Below are positions 9,801-17,828 of a stretch of 37,068 bases of DNA, in pieces. The notes beneath the pieces are model-generated. The model ran no database searches and was not told where the DNA came from. It worked only from the letters and a program-made list of their open reading frames with translations. The position numbers and the translations under genes were made by a program. This stretch comes from Nitrospirota bacterium (GTDB taxonomy: Bacteria > Nitrospirota > Thermodesulfovibrionia > Thermodesulfovibrionales > Magnetobacteriaceae): positions 1 through 37,068 of the forward strand of contig JADFYO010000034.1 in assembly GCA_015233015.1 (NCBI GenBank), written 5' to 3'. The stretch's first letter is position 1; each line of letters opens with the position of its first letter.

Positions 9801-12611
9801 ACCCAGTACGATTACCTTATATTTAAGGGACTCTTTTGACTCTGTCCAGTCCGGGACTTCTATGCCCACTAAGAGTGACGATGGATAGACCGGAATGCTG
9901 GAGGCGACAGTCTGAACCTCGCCGTTAGGGTCCATGAACTCAAGCTCCGCCGCGATGTCGTGCGGGGTGCTGATTTCAGGAATGTCTTTTAGAACGGCCT
10001 TAGCCGTGCCGTTATTATCGAGATTGAGTTCGACAGTCTGAAGTTTGAGCAGTTTATCACCGCTTGGTGCGGCATCCTCATCGCCCTCGGCTTCGCCGTC
10101 TGCGTCTATGGCGTCACGCTGGCCGTCATACTGATTTGAGTTTATCTCAATTCCTTCATGTACTGCCTTCCCAATAAATGTATATCCCTCTGCCGCCGGT
10201 ATCAAGATTTCCTTAGGCTTCAGTTCTGCGCGCAGTTTGACCGGTAAGCTAGCCGCACCGCCGCCGGAAAGATATGAGACCGTTATGTCGAGGCCGGCCT
10301 CTTTCGGCATGATGAGCGGCGCTGACGGCCCCTGGACTGCCGCCTTCATCATCACCACCCTGAAATCTTCGACATTGAACTGGCCGGAGAGCACTCTAAT
10401 GTCGTACGGTTTTGCCGTCTTAACAAGATATACCTCGTAGCGGCCATTTGCCGCCTGTTCCGGGATTACCCAGTCAGTCTCTGCCGTGGCGTCATCATTC
10501 CATTTCAATGGGAATGGAAACTCCCTGTTAGAACCACTGTGAACTATGACTGCCTTTTCCGGCCTGTCAGCCGCTGGTATGAATTCAAAGCCGTTCATTG
10601 TGTGTTTTCTTATGATATGTTTCATGTGAAGGGTCTGCCCTGCCCGCAGCAATGTACGGTCAAAGACGGTGTGAGCAATTGCCGCGTCCTTGTCGCCGCC
10701 ATATGCCTCAGGAAGTTTAAACCGCCACGGCTCTATTCCCTTAAACCATGATGAATGGGTGAATGTGAGGTCGTCGTGTGTCCTTGCAAATACGAATATC
10801 CCTGAGTTTATGTCGTTAAGCACCTGTGAGTTTTCGGCCCAGTTTAGTTTTGCCTGACAGGAGGGAAGGGTGCGGTCAGATGGGAGGGATTGATTAATCC
10901 TTGCAATGCCGTCCTCTGCGGTCTTTCCCTGCCATATCGACTTGCCGTTACAGTCTCTAAGTGTGACGTCGGCATTATTAACCGGTTCTCCCTTATCCAG
11001 CGTCGTTACCCACACGGCAGAGGACTCCCTGCCCCAGACGAAATGAGTGGAGAGATTTGTAACCAGCGCTGCCGCCTGTACGTACATGGGGTGCTGATTT
11101 GGAAGCAGGTGTCTCCCCAATATGCCGCTTTCCACCTCTACGACATAAAATCCGGTACCGGCTAACGGTATGCCTATAACCTCAAATTCCTTCTTGCCCC
11201 CCGGCTTGGGTAACGCGAAGGTCTTAACACCGGCGGCCTTTTTAAGCAGCGGCTTTTCGCGCACACTCGCGGCTGTTTTTTTCAGCCACTTAATTATCTC
11301 CTCCTGGGAGCTTACAGGGATTTTCATTATCTTCCCTGTAACGCCTTCCTCAGAGGTGTCTTTTGCAGTTTCTGTCACGGCCTTTGCTTTGGCCGCTTTT
11401 GCATCCGGGTTCAGCAGAAAGAGTCTTACTTCCTGTTCGATATTTCTGACGGTAACTGGCAGCAGGGCGCCCGCCTTCTGCTCTATAATTCCAAAGCGCG
11501 AGGCAAATTTTGCCAAAGGAGGATACGTGTCAGTCTTGACCTTCATAGGAAATTTGGCGCGGTTTGAGAGCGTCCTGCCTGTCTCGTCCTTTAAAAAACC
11601 GTCTGGAAGCACGATGTGAAACGATGTACTCTCAGGAAACGGCCCGTCAAAGATTACCCTGTTCGTATATCCCGGGTCTTCCTCTGTGTCAACATCAGGT
11701 TTTGGGCTCCACTCCTTACCATCGTCGCTTTTTATAATGATTTGGCTGGCTGTCTTTTTATCGATAGGGGCGGAGAATATCAGCTTCATAGGGGCTATAG
11801 GTATGCAGCCCGATGTGGCCCTCTCCTTTAGGCACTGAAACGTGGCGGTAAACGGCTTTTGCGTTTTGAAGTGCAGTAATTGTTCTGCGTCTGAGGCGAT
11901 GCCGGTTTTGGATTTCACTCCCTTGCCCCATACGACTTTCACACCCTTACCAGATGGAAATGCACGGTTGCATTGTAGGACGACGAGGTTTTTGCCATGG
12001 TCTTTTGAGTTGATAGTCTTTAATATCGCTTCCTTGTCTGTCCCTTGAATAAGGGTAACGCCTATGCGCTCTTTTATGCCGTCAACGGCGCAGTGGACAT
12101 GCTCAGGGATTGATGCTTCATCGGGCTGGCCGTCGAGATACAGGACAAAGGCGTGTTTTTCATCGAGCCAGACGCTTCCATCGGATGGATCGGAGGCAAT
12201 AATGCCTGGCCCGCCGGTTGAGAACTGAAAACGGCTGTTTCCCTCGATTGCAGCCCCCGACAGGGTCTTCTTACCCGATGGTTTCAGCGTAAAAGTGCAG
12301 AGCAGTCCCGACGGTAAGTCCTCGTCGAAATCGTATGCCCAGTTCTTCGTGTCAACCCATCTGGCGGTGCCTTTTGCAGCGCAATCGACATCAAACGGGG
12401 AGTCGGCGCGCGGGTCTCCAAAAGAGACCATCTGCTCAGAAAATCGCGCGGTTACCTGCCTTACGCCTTTGGCTGAGCCCTGAGGAGAGAATTGTTCCAC
12501 TACGGCGCGCTCACCGGCGTATGCCGCTGCGTTAAAAAGGCCAATCACTAATAACAACACTAAAACGCCGTATATTATCCCCTTTGATATGCCCCTGTTA
12601 TATGTCCTCAT
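6810..12611 (-). CDS. Bacterial alpha-2-macroglobulin, thioester type
   Basis: A very large exported protein (1933 residues from the ATG at 12611). Bacterial alpha-2-macroglobulins are periplasmic protease traps that may protect the envelope. The thioester signature is intact: CMEQ encoded at 8181-8192 (Cys1474 and Gln1477 in this numbering), inside HYPYSCMEQ. An RELFDTLILW segment and several macroglobulin-like beta domains precede it. The start at 12611 is preferred over 12698 because GGGGG lies 7 bases upstream and a signal peptide follows directly (VLVLLLVIGLF...AAYAG). No lipobox cysteine is visible, unlike E. coli YfhM, and no pbpC is next to it. It is longer than the roughly 1650 residues of E. 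coli A2M. Confidence 0.93.
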   Translation of the reverse strand: MRTYNRGISKGIIYGVLVLLLVIGLFNAAAYAGERAVVEQFSPQGSAKGVRQVTARFSEQMVSFGDPRADSPFDVDCAAKGTARWVDTKNWAYDFDEDLPSGLLCTFTLKPSGKKTLSGAAIEGNSRFQFSTGGPGIIASDPSDGSVWLDEKHAFVLYLDGQPDEASIPEHVHCAVDGIKERIGVTLIQGTDKEAILKTINSKDHGKNLVVLQCNRAFPSGKGVKVVWGKGVKSKTGIASDAEQLLHFKTQKPFTATFQCLKERATSGCIPIAPMKLIFSAPIDKKTASQIIIKSDDGKEWSPKPDVDTEEDPGYTNRVIFDGPFPESTSFHIVLPDGFLKDETGRTLSNRAKFPMKVKTDTYPPLAKFASRFGIIEQKAGALLPVTVRNIEQEVRLFLLNPDAKAAKAKAVTETAKDTSEEGVTGKIMKIPVSSQEEIIKWLKKTAASVREKPLLKKAAGVKTFALPKPGGKKEFEVIGIPLAGTGFYVVEVESGILGRHLLPNQHPMYVQAAALVTNLSTHFVWGRESSAVWVTTLDKGEPVNNADVTLRDCNGKSIWQGKTAEDGIARINQSLPSDRTLPSCQAKLNWAENSQVLNDINSGIFVFARTHDDLTFTHSSWFKGIEPWRFKLPEAYGGDKDAAIAHTVFDRTLLRAGQTLHMKHIIRKHTMNGFEFIPAADRPEKAVIVHSGSNREFPFPLKWNDDATAETDWVIPEQAANGRYEVYLVKTAKPYDIRVLSGQFNVEDFRVVMMKAAVQGPSAPLIMPKEAGLDITVSYLSGGGAASLPVKLRAELKPKEILIPAAEGYTFIGKAVHEGIEINSNQYDGQRDAIDADGEAEGDEDAAPSGDKLLKLQTVELNLDNNGTAKAVLKDIPEISTPHDIAAELEFMDPNGEVQTVASSIPVYPSSLLVGIEVPDWTESKESLKYKVIVLGIDGKPRPNTTVDVDIFKKKTYSHRKRVAGGFYSYENVDEIKKIASHCAGRTDENGILFCDAPSPATGRIIIQPEVKDEGGRSAFTNTEVFIAGKDEGWFEAGSDDRIDILSEAKRYEAGETAKFQVRMPFKEATVMVTVGREGVMDTYIKTVTRQRPIIEIPVKNNYAPNVYVSALAIRGRVDDVKPTALFDPGKPAFKLGITGIDVGFRPHELKVSVTTDKPVYKTRQEAITKIKVLDPDGKVPPKGSSVIVAAVDEGLLELKPNLSWKLLDAMMKKRPYELKTSTSQAVVIGKRHFGRKSLPQGGGGGKSVTRELFDTLILWKATVKLDENGEATVNVPLNDSLTAFKIVAIATSSAGHFGTGETSVRTTQALMIFSGIPPLVRTGDRFMAGFTVRNTTGKAIDAHAELLIKGTDNFTRTLSPVKLNIAAGHSEVFNWQVEVPSGVDNLLYEIAVKDDQGASSDKMRVQQKVVNAVAVRTYQAELRQIDAPYTVAVEKPADALPMAGGIDISFKPKLGGSLTGISYYMSHYPYSCMEQKVSKAIALRDAAMWNKIKAELPNYLDKDGFVKYFHNMRTGSEVLTSYILSISHEAGYTIIDETRAKMIAALTSFINGKLTKETPLHTADLVVRKLSAIEALSRYNAANSSMLAQITTDPTLLPTSALLDLVNIINRLKDIPDRDVKLKAALDTLRTRLNMQGAAMGLSTEKTDNLWWLMASPDANAVRLLLTTLSIDGKAAEVFRPDEPKIAAGTIGRMRRGHWDSTVANAWGVLAAERFSARYELVPVTGISAVRSDNNTFNTDWGKTPKGGTEQLAWPAKKSTLSISHNGKGKPWAAIQSLAAIPLLKPLSSGYKIEKTITPVSQKTTGKWTKGDVFTVDMKIDAQADMTWVVVNDPVPAGATILNRGLGRDSALLRKSEKKRQFTGAWETFKEFTFEGVKIYYEYVPKGSWSVSYTVRLNNDGIFQMPTTRVEALYNPEMFGEIPNNKIEVVR

Positions 12612-12750
12612 TTCGATGCCCCCATTAGATGACCTTGTTTTGAACTGATTGTCTTTACCGCCGGAAGCGGCACACTTGTCTCCGGTAGTATATCTCATTA
12701 AACAGACTTATGGAAAGTCTGTCGCGGCAATTTTCAAATGCTGTTAACAA

Positions 12751-12780
12751 TCGACAAAACCGTAACTCTGGTGATATACT
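12751..12780 (+). promoter_or_regulatory. Candidate promoter of the Uma2/sugar operon
   Basis: TCGACA (12751-12756) and TATACT (12775-12780) are spaced by 18 bases. The predicted start coincides with the ATG at 12787, suggesting a leaderless mRNA. A GGTGAT at 12770-12775 could alternatively serve as a weak ribosome binding site if transcription starts further upstream. Confidence 0.45.
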
Positions 12781-12786
12781 ACTAAT

Positions 12787-13299
12787 ATGCAGACGATTGA
12801 ATTAGACTTAGACTTAACAGAGATTATTAATGGAGAGGAAATCATGGGACCTAGTCCATTTGGAAAGCACCAGGATATTGTGTTAAACATTGTAAAGATA
12901 ATACTTTCCTTCTTAGAAAATAATGATGTGGGTAAATTGTGCCTTGCTCCCCTTGATGTAATCTTTGAAGATGCAATGAACCGTCTTCAACCAGATATTA
13001 TCTTTATTAAAAAAGAGAATATGGCAATCTTTCAGGACTGGATCAGAGGTGTGCCCGATATGGTATGTGAAATCGTCTCACCCGGGTCGTACAGGAAGGA
13101 TACCGCAATCAAAAAAGAAATATACGAAAGATACCGTGTGCCTGAATACTGGATTGTCATCCCTGAGTTACAGACAGTTGAGATACTGACTATTGAAAAA
13201 GATAAATATCAGATACACTCCATTGCTGAACTTCACGGCGTCGTCTCGTCTAAAGTTATAGAAGGCCTTCAGGTCAACATAAAGGATATATTCGGTTAG
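12787..13299 (+). CDS. Uma2-family (DUF820) putative endonuclease
   Basis: A 170-residue protein with the Uma2 restriction-endonuclease-like fold. Candidate active-site residues are Asp70 in PDIIF, Glu95 in CEIVSP, and a lysine around 109-110 before YRVPEYWIV, the family hallmark. The N-terminal INGEEIMGPSP...HQ also fits the family. An in-frame stop just upstream (12772-12774) leaves 12787 as the only start that keeps the whole domain. The biological role of Uma2 proteins is mostly unknown. Its stop is only 4 bases before the deoxyhypusine-synthase-like gene, so it seems to lead the sugar operon, an odd position for a nuclease-like gene. Confidence 0.85.
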   Translation: MQTIELDLDLTEIINGEEIMGPSPFGKHQDIVLNIVKIILSFLENNDVGKLCLAPLDVIFEDAMNRLQPDIIFIKKENMAIFQDWIRGVPDMVCEIVSPGSYRKDTAIKKEIYERYRVPEYWIVIPELQTVEILTIEKDKYQIHSIAELHGVVSSKVIEGLQVNIKDIFG

Positions 13300-13303
13300 C
13301 CTT

Positions 13304-14269
13304 ATGTTTGACAGGCGAAGGCTGCAACTCCTACCCCTTAGCGGCAGGGTCCACGATATGAGTTCGGATTCCATCATGCCCCTGACACCATGCGGCAGCG
13401 GCAGATTAATCGAGGCCGCCCGTGATATCATCTCCGCAAGGCAGAAATCGAGTCCCGTGATACTGATGATGGGGGCACACGTCATACGCAGCGGCGTTCA
13501 GAGATACCTGATTGATATGATGGAAAATGGTTATATATCCTGTATCGCGGTAAACGGTGCCTGTGTGATACACGACTATGAGCTGGCATTAATTGGAGCA
13601 ACCACAGAGAGTGTTTCACTGTATATTATGGACGGCCGGTTTGGCTTATGGAAAGAGACCGGTCAAATCAACGATATTATAAACCGCTCCTACGAGGAAG
13701 ACAAAACGACAGGACTTGGAGAGGCCATTGGCAGGGCAATCTGCGAGGGCGGCTTCCCCCATAAAGACATAAGCCTCTTGGCTGCCGCGTACAGACTGAA
13801 GATACCGGTAACTGTACACGTGGGGATTGGGTATGATATAATTCATGAGCATCCAAACTGCGACGGGGCGGCAACGGGGGCGTTGTCATATAACGATTTC
13901 CTGAGATTTGTATCGGTAGTAGAGGGACTTCAGGGGGGGGTACTTATGAGTTTTGGAAGTGCCGTAATGGCGCCGGAGGTTTTCCTGAAGGCACTCAGCA
14001 TGGCGAGAAACGCCGCGTCCCGGGACAACCTTAGCATTGACACATTCACCACCGTTGTTTGTGACCTCCATGATATTGCCGATATCGCCGTTGAGCCGCC
14101 AAAGGACTGCGCGGCATATTATTACAGACCATTGAAGACGCTTCTCCAGCGGACAGTGGCCGGCGGTGGCAAGAGCTGTTATATTAAGGCCAGCCACAAA
14201 GAGGCTATCCCTGCACTTTGGAGCGCCCTCCGTGAATTAAAAAATGAATTAAGAAGCGCTGACATATGA
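13304..14269 (+). CDS. Deoxyhypusine-synthase-like protein in a sugar operon
   Basis: A 321-residue protein with Rossmann-like motifs resembling bacterial relatives of deoxyhypusine synthase: GAHVIRSG (57-64), AVNGACVIHDYELALIGAT (82-100), and a C-terminal GGGKSCYI (about 287-294). True deoxyhypusine synthase uses NAD and spermidine to modify eIF5A, which bacteria lack, so a different NAD-dependent reaction is likely. The eukaryotic active-site WGKI motif is not seen; Lys290 in GGGK might substitute. The gene overlaps the HldE-like gene by ATGA, tying it to activated-sugar metabolism. A run of eight G (13933-13940) lies in the coding sequence, a possible slippage site. The actual reaction is unknown. 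Confidence 0.7.
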   Translation: MFDRRRLQLLPLSGRVHDMSSDSIMPLTPCGSGRLIEAARDIISARQKSSPVILMMGAHVIRSGVQRYLIDMMENGYISCIAVNGACVIHDYELALIGATTESVSLYIMDGRFGLWKETGQINDIINRSYEEDKTTGLGEAIGRAICEGGFPHKDISLLAAAYRLKIPVTVHVGIGYDIIHEHPNCDGAATGALSYNDFLRFVSVVEGLQGGVLMSFGSAVMAPEVFLKALSMARNAASRDNLSIDTFTTVVCDLHDIADIAVEPPKDCAAYYYRPLKTLLQRTVAGGGKSCYIKASHKEAIPALWSALRELKNELRSADI

Positions 14270-15831
14270 AAATATACGGCATCAGGAAACTCGCAGAACT
14301 CTTAAAGGCAGCGAAGGCAGACGGCAAGCGAATTGTCCACTGCCACGGCTGCTTCGACCTTATGCACCCGGGCCACATAAAACACTTCCAGGCGGCAAGA
14401 GAAATGGGCGACTGCCTTGTCATCACTGTAACGCCTGATATATACGTCGATAAGGGGGAGGGCAGGCCGGTGTTTAATCAGGCAATAAGGGCAGAGTGTC
14501 TGGCAGCTCTCGAGTGTGTGGATTACGTGGCTATAAACGAATGGCCTACCGCTGAGGAGACACTTCGGCTCTTGCGCCCCGATATTTACGTCAAGGGGCA
14601 GGAGTTTGAAAATCTAAAGGACAAAACCGGCAAACTCCAGAGGGAGTACGAAGTTGTAATGGAAATCGGGGCACAAATGCGTTTTACTCACGAAATAGTA
14701 TTCTCATCGACAGAGCTGCTGAATAGACATTTCATATCTGCCAAAAAAACGCCGGAACACAGCGTTAAGAGTTTACTTGATATTTATCCTGAAAAGGTCG
14801 TGAATTTCCTCAAACAATTCTCTGCTACATATAAATTACCCGACATTGTAAAATCAATCGATACGATAAAAAACATGAAGGTACTGCTCATCGGAGACTG
14901 CATAATCGATGAGTACTACATGTGCGAAACTATGGGCAAATCACCAAAGGCACAGCTCCTCGTAAATAAATATCTGAACCATGAGGTATTTAATGGCGGG
15001 GTCATGGCCATAGCAAACCATCTTTCGGGAATATGCGATAATGTTCATATGATTACGGCACTTGGAAGTGAAGACTCAAAGGAAGACTTTATCGTTAACA
15101 ACCTGAAACCCACCATCAGTCCGAAGTTTTTTTACAGAAAAGACAGCCCCACAATAGTCAAACGGCGATACATAAACAACTACCAGAAGAATAAAGTTTT
15201 CGAGATTAACTACATCGACGACACCTATATAGATGAAACGCTTAACCTCCAGATAATCGAACATATAAAATCCATTATCCATGACTATGATTTAATTATG
15301 GTCTCCGACTTCGGACACGGTTTGATAACCAAAGAGATTATTGCAGCCATGGAGGAGTTCTCTACAAAGGTTGCCGTAAATGTCCAGACAAACGGGGCAA
15401 ATTCGGGCTATAATCTTATAACTAAATACAACCGCGTAAATTTCATATGCCTCGATGAGTATGAGGCAAGGCTGGCTGTTCAGGACAAGTTCTCTGTAAT
15501 CGACGATATCGCAAGGGCGCTGATTGCCGAGGTATCTTTCAACCATCTGGTAATAACACAGGGCGCAAACGGCCTGATTTGTATAAACGGCAGCGGTGAA
15601 ATAATTAAAGTCCCCGCGTTTGCAACAAATATTATAGACATAGTAGGAGCCGGGGACGCACTGTTTACATACGCGGCGCCGTGTTTCGCAATAGACATGC
15701 CTGCAGAGGCGGCCTCCTTTGCCGGCAATGTCGTTGGGGCGCTGGCGGTTCAGATAATGGGAAATAAAAAACCGGTGGAAAAACACGAAGTGCTTGAGTT
15801 TATAAACACACTCCTCTGCGAATGGATATGA
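14266..15831 (+). CDS. Nucleotidyltransferase-PfkB kinase fusion, HldE-like with reversed domain order
   Basis: A 521-residue two-domain protein. Residues 20-150 form a cytidylyltransferase-like domain (GCFDLMHPGHIKH, with HxGH at 34-37, and later TELLNRHF). Residues about 200-515 form a PfkB/ribokinase-type sugar kinase with the catalytic GAGD (461-464). E. coli HldE has kinase first and adenylyltransferase second; here the order is reversed. It probably phosphorylates a sugar phosphate and transfers a nucleotide to it, making an NDP-sugar, but the sugar is not identifiable. It overlaps both neighbours (4 bases upstream, 10 bases downstream), so all should be made together. Confidence 0.85.
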   Translation: MKIYGIRKLAELLKAAKADGKRIVHCHGCFDLMHPGHIKHFQAAREMGDCLVITVTPDIYVDKGEGRPVFNQAIRAECLAALECVDYVAINEWPTAEETLRLLRPDIYVKGQEFENLKDKTGKLQREYEVVMEIGAQMRFTHEIVFSSTELLNRHFISAKKTPEHSVKSLLDIYPEKVVNFLKQFSATYKLPDIVKSIDTIKNMKVLLIGDCIIDEYYMCETMGKSPKAQLLVNKYLNHEVFNGGVMAIANHLSGICDNVHMITALGSEDSKEDFIVNNLKPTISPKFFYRKDSPTIVKRRYINNYQKNKVFEINYIDDTYIDETLNLQIIEHIKSIIHDYDLIMVSDFGHGLITKEIIAAMEEFSTKVAVNVQTNGANSGYNLITKYNRVNFICLDEYEARLAVQDKFSVIDDIARALIAEVSFNHLVITQGANGLICINGSGEIIKVPAFATNIIDIVGAGDALFTYAAPCFAIDMPAEAASFAGNVVGALAVQIMGNKKPVEKHEVLEFINTLLCEWI

Positions 15832-16685
15832 TAGAGAAAAGCGGCGCGCCGGATAAAATTAATCAGCTGCTTAGTAAGGCTGAAGCAATAAGAAGGTCGA
15901 TATTCAAAATAATCTGCGAAGGAGGCGGCGGGCATATCCCCGCATCGCTGTCAATCGTAGAGATACTGGTTGCCCTGTATTACGAATGCCTGAAGATCAC
16001 ACCAGAGACGATTGGCAGTCCGGACAGAGACAGATTCATTCTGAGTAAGGGACACGCCTGTGTGTCGCTCTATGCGGTGCTTGCAGATTTAGGATTTTTT
16101 GATAAATCAGAACTCGGCAGGTTTGGCAGGCGCGGCTCGATTTTGGGGGGACATCCAGACATGCTTAAAATACCGGGCGTTGAGGCTTCAACCGGTGCCC
16201 TGGGGCATGGTCTTCCTTTTGGCGCTGGAATTGCCCTTGCAGGTAAGATGGACAACAGGGATTATAAAGTGATTGTCCTGATGGGAGACGGCGAATGTCA
16301 GGAGGGTTCGGTATGGGAGACGGCAATGTTTGCCTCTGCCCACAAGCTCGATAATCTCTGTGTGATAATTGACTACAACCGGTTTCAGGCGATGGACGCA
16401 CTTGATAACATTATACCGGTCAGCCCGCTTGCAGATAAATGGAGCGCCTTCGGCTGGCAGGTAAAAGAGGCAGACGGGCATAATATTACAGAGCTGACAG
16501 AAATATTTTCTTCACTGCCCATTCACCCTTTAAAACCGTCTCTGATAATAGCGAATACCATAAAGGGCAAGGGTGTGTCGTTCATGGAGAATGTGCCTAT
16601 TTGGCATTACAGGATGCCCAATGAAGAGGAGATGCGCACGGCCTGTGAAGAGTTACAAATAGAGGAGTTGAAAAAACAGGAATGA
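15822..16685 (+). CDS. Transketolase, N-terminal (thiamine diphosphate binding) subunit
   Basis: A 287-residue half-transketolase. SKGHACVSLYA and GHGLPFGAG are substrate/cofactor motifs, and GDGECQEGSVWE begins the thiamine-diphosphate/Mg binding motif that ends in the conserved Asn of DYNRFQ. Split transketolases made of separate N and C subunits are common in bacteria and archaea and transfer two-carbon ketol units between sugars. It overlaps the HldE-like gene by 10 bases and the C-subunit gene by ATGA. Its place in this operon suggests it makes or consumes a ketose for a surface sugar rather than serving central metabolism (inference). Confidence 0.92.
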   Translation: MDMIEKSGAPDKINQLLSKAEAIRRSIFKIICEGGGGHIPASLSIVEILVALYYECLKITPETIGSPDRDRFILSKGHACVSLYAVLADLGFFDKSELGRFGRRGSILGGHPDMLKIPGVEASTGALGHGLPFGAGIALAGKMDNRDYKVIVLMGDGECQEGSVWETAMFASAHKLDNLCVIIDYNRFQAMDALDNIIPVSPLADKWSAFGWQVKEADGHNITELTEIFSSLPIHPLKPSLIIANTIKGKGVSFMENVPIWHYRMPNEEEMRTACEELQIEELKKQE

Positions 16686-17605
16686 GAAACGCCTACATAG
16701 ACGCCCTATATGAATTGGCTGGTGAGGACGATAGAATCCTTGCCCTTGTGGCCGACAACGGCGCCATTGTCTATGATAAATTCAGGGAGAGTTACCCCAA
16801 CAGGTTTATTAATTTCGGAATTGCCGAGGCCAATATGGTGAGTGTGGCCGCGGGGCTTGCCTCGTGCGGCAAGGTACCGTTTACATATACTATTGCGAGT
16901 TTTCTGACGATGAGGGCGTTTGAGCAGATTAGGAACGATGTATGTATGCAGCGCATGAACGTGAAACTTGTGGGCATTGGGGCCGGGTTTGTTTACAGCA
17001 ATCTTGGCCCGACCCATCACGCCACTATTGATATGTCCATAATGAGGGCGCTGCCCGGCATGACGGTGTTTTCGCCTTCAGGCCCTCTGGAGGCAAGGAA
17101 GATAACCAGAGAGGCCGCCCTAATTGACGGGCCGGTTTATATACGGCTGTCAGTTGGCGGCTCCCCTGAGATATATGAGGCCGATTATGAATTTGAAGCA
17201 GGGAAGGGCGTCATTCTAAAAGATGGGGGCGACGCGGTAATATTCACAACCGGCAGCATAACCCCTGAGGTGCTAAAGGCACACGGGCAGCTGAAAACAC
17301 GGGGGATAAACGCGCGGGTGATTAATATTCATACAATAAAACCAATAGATAAAAATATAATCATAGACTCAGCCACAAAGACAAGCGCGGTTATCACGGT
17401 TGAAGAACACAGTATAATAGGCGGCCTCGGCAGCGCCGTGGCAGAGGTATTAGCAGAACACGGCATCGCGGTCAGATTTAAGCGGGTTGGCCTGAACGGG
17501 GTCTTCGCCGGGGGGTACGGGACATACGACGAAATGAAGGAACTCAACGGGCTGTCTGCAACAGATATAGTAAGGGAAACTATCGGCTGCCTTATACCAA
17601 CTTGA
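16682..17605 (+). CDS. Transketolase, C-terminal subunit
   Basis: A 307-residue partner of the preceding subunit. It contains the pyrimidine-binding domain with the catalytic glutamate in NFGIAEANM, the THHATIDMSIMRALPGM stretch typical of this subfamily, and the C-terminal transketolase domain (VEEHSIIGGLGSAVAE). The ATGA overlap with the N subunit indicates coupled synthesis of a heterodimer. This is the last gene of the operon; no strong terminator is visible in the following 150 bases. Confidence 0.92.
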   Translation: MRNAYIDALYELAGEDDRILALVADNGAIVYDKFRESYPNRFINFGIAEANMVSVAAGLASCGKVPFTYTIASFLTMRAFEQIRNDVCMQRMNVKLVGIGAGFVYSNLGPTHHATIDMSIMRALPGMTVFSPSGPLEARKITREAALIDGPVYIRLSVGGSPEIYEADYEFEAGKGVILKDGGDAVIFTTGSITPEVLKAHGQLKTRGINARVINIHTIKPIDKNIIIDSATKTSAVITVEEHSIIGGLGSAVAEVLAEHGIAVRFKRVGLNGVFAGGYGTYDEMKELNGLSATDIVRETIGCLIPT

Positions 17606-17756
17606 GACCGTTGCAAAATTACTCCATAGAGAGATTCTCTGACGATTTGCCGTGGGGCATTGGGGTGTGAATTAGGATCTGCCCATGCCCTTATGGCATT
17701 GTAAAAAAGCCCCTCGTCACAACATCTCATTTTATACAACTTATTATTAAATTTGC
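17606..17756. other. Short intergenic region with IS-end-like sequence
   Basis: Just after the transketolase stop, GAGACCGTTGCAAAATT resembles terminal repeats of some insertion sequences (the GAGACCTTTGCAAAA type), but no partner repeat or transposase remnant is evident. A small palindrome ATGCC-CTTAT-GGCAT lies near 17684-17702. No gene is supported here. Confidence 0.3.
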
Positions 17757-17785
17757 TTGACTTTTTCTCTACCCCCCCCCATAAT
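17757..17785 (+). promoter_or_regulatory. Promoter of SBBP-repeat gene with a 9-C tract in the spacer
   Basis: TTGACT (17757-17762) and CATAAT (17780-17785) are separated by exactly 17 bases. Nine consecutive C (17772-17780) occupy the end of the spacer and touch the -10 box. The predicted start is near 17792, leaving a leader of about 37 bases with a GGGGGG ribosome binding tract (17815-17820). Changes in C number would change the spacer length and therefore promoter strength. Confidence 0.7.
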
Positions 17786-17828
17786 ACACCATGCTTTAAA
17801 AGCCTATGGCAGAAGGGGGGAAAAGAAA

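Noticed and set aside
12612-12698. 29-residue N-terminal extension of the alpha-2-macroglobulin
   Set aside because: It would put hydrophilic residues before the signal peptide; the ATG at 12611 has GGGGG at the right distance.
17329-17739. Open frame of 136 codons on the minus strand
   Set aside because: It overlaps the end of the transketolase C-subunit gene antisense, and no family motif or ribosome binding site supports it. The intergenic part at most recalls an IS remnant.
17757-17828. Upstream TTG start giving a longer SBBP protein
   Set aside because: The TTG is the -35 box of the promoter; the extension has no export features, while the ATG at 17829 has a good ribosome binding site followed by the export segment.
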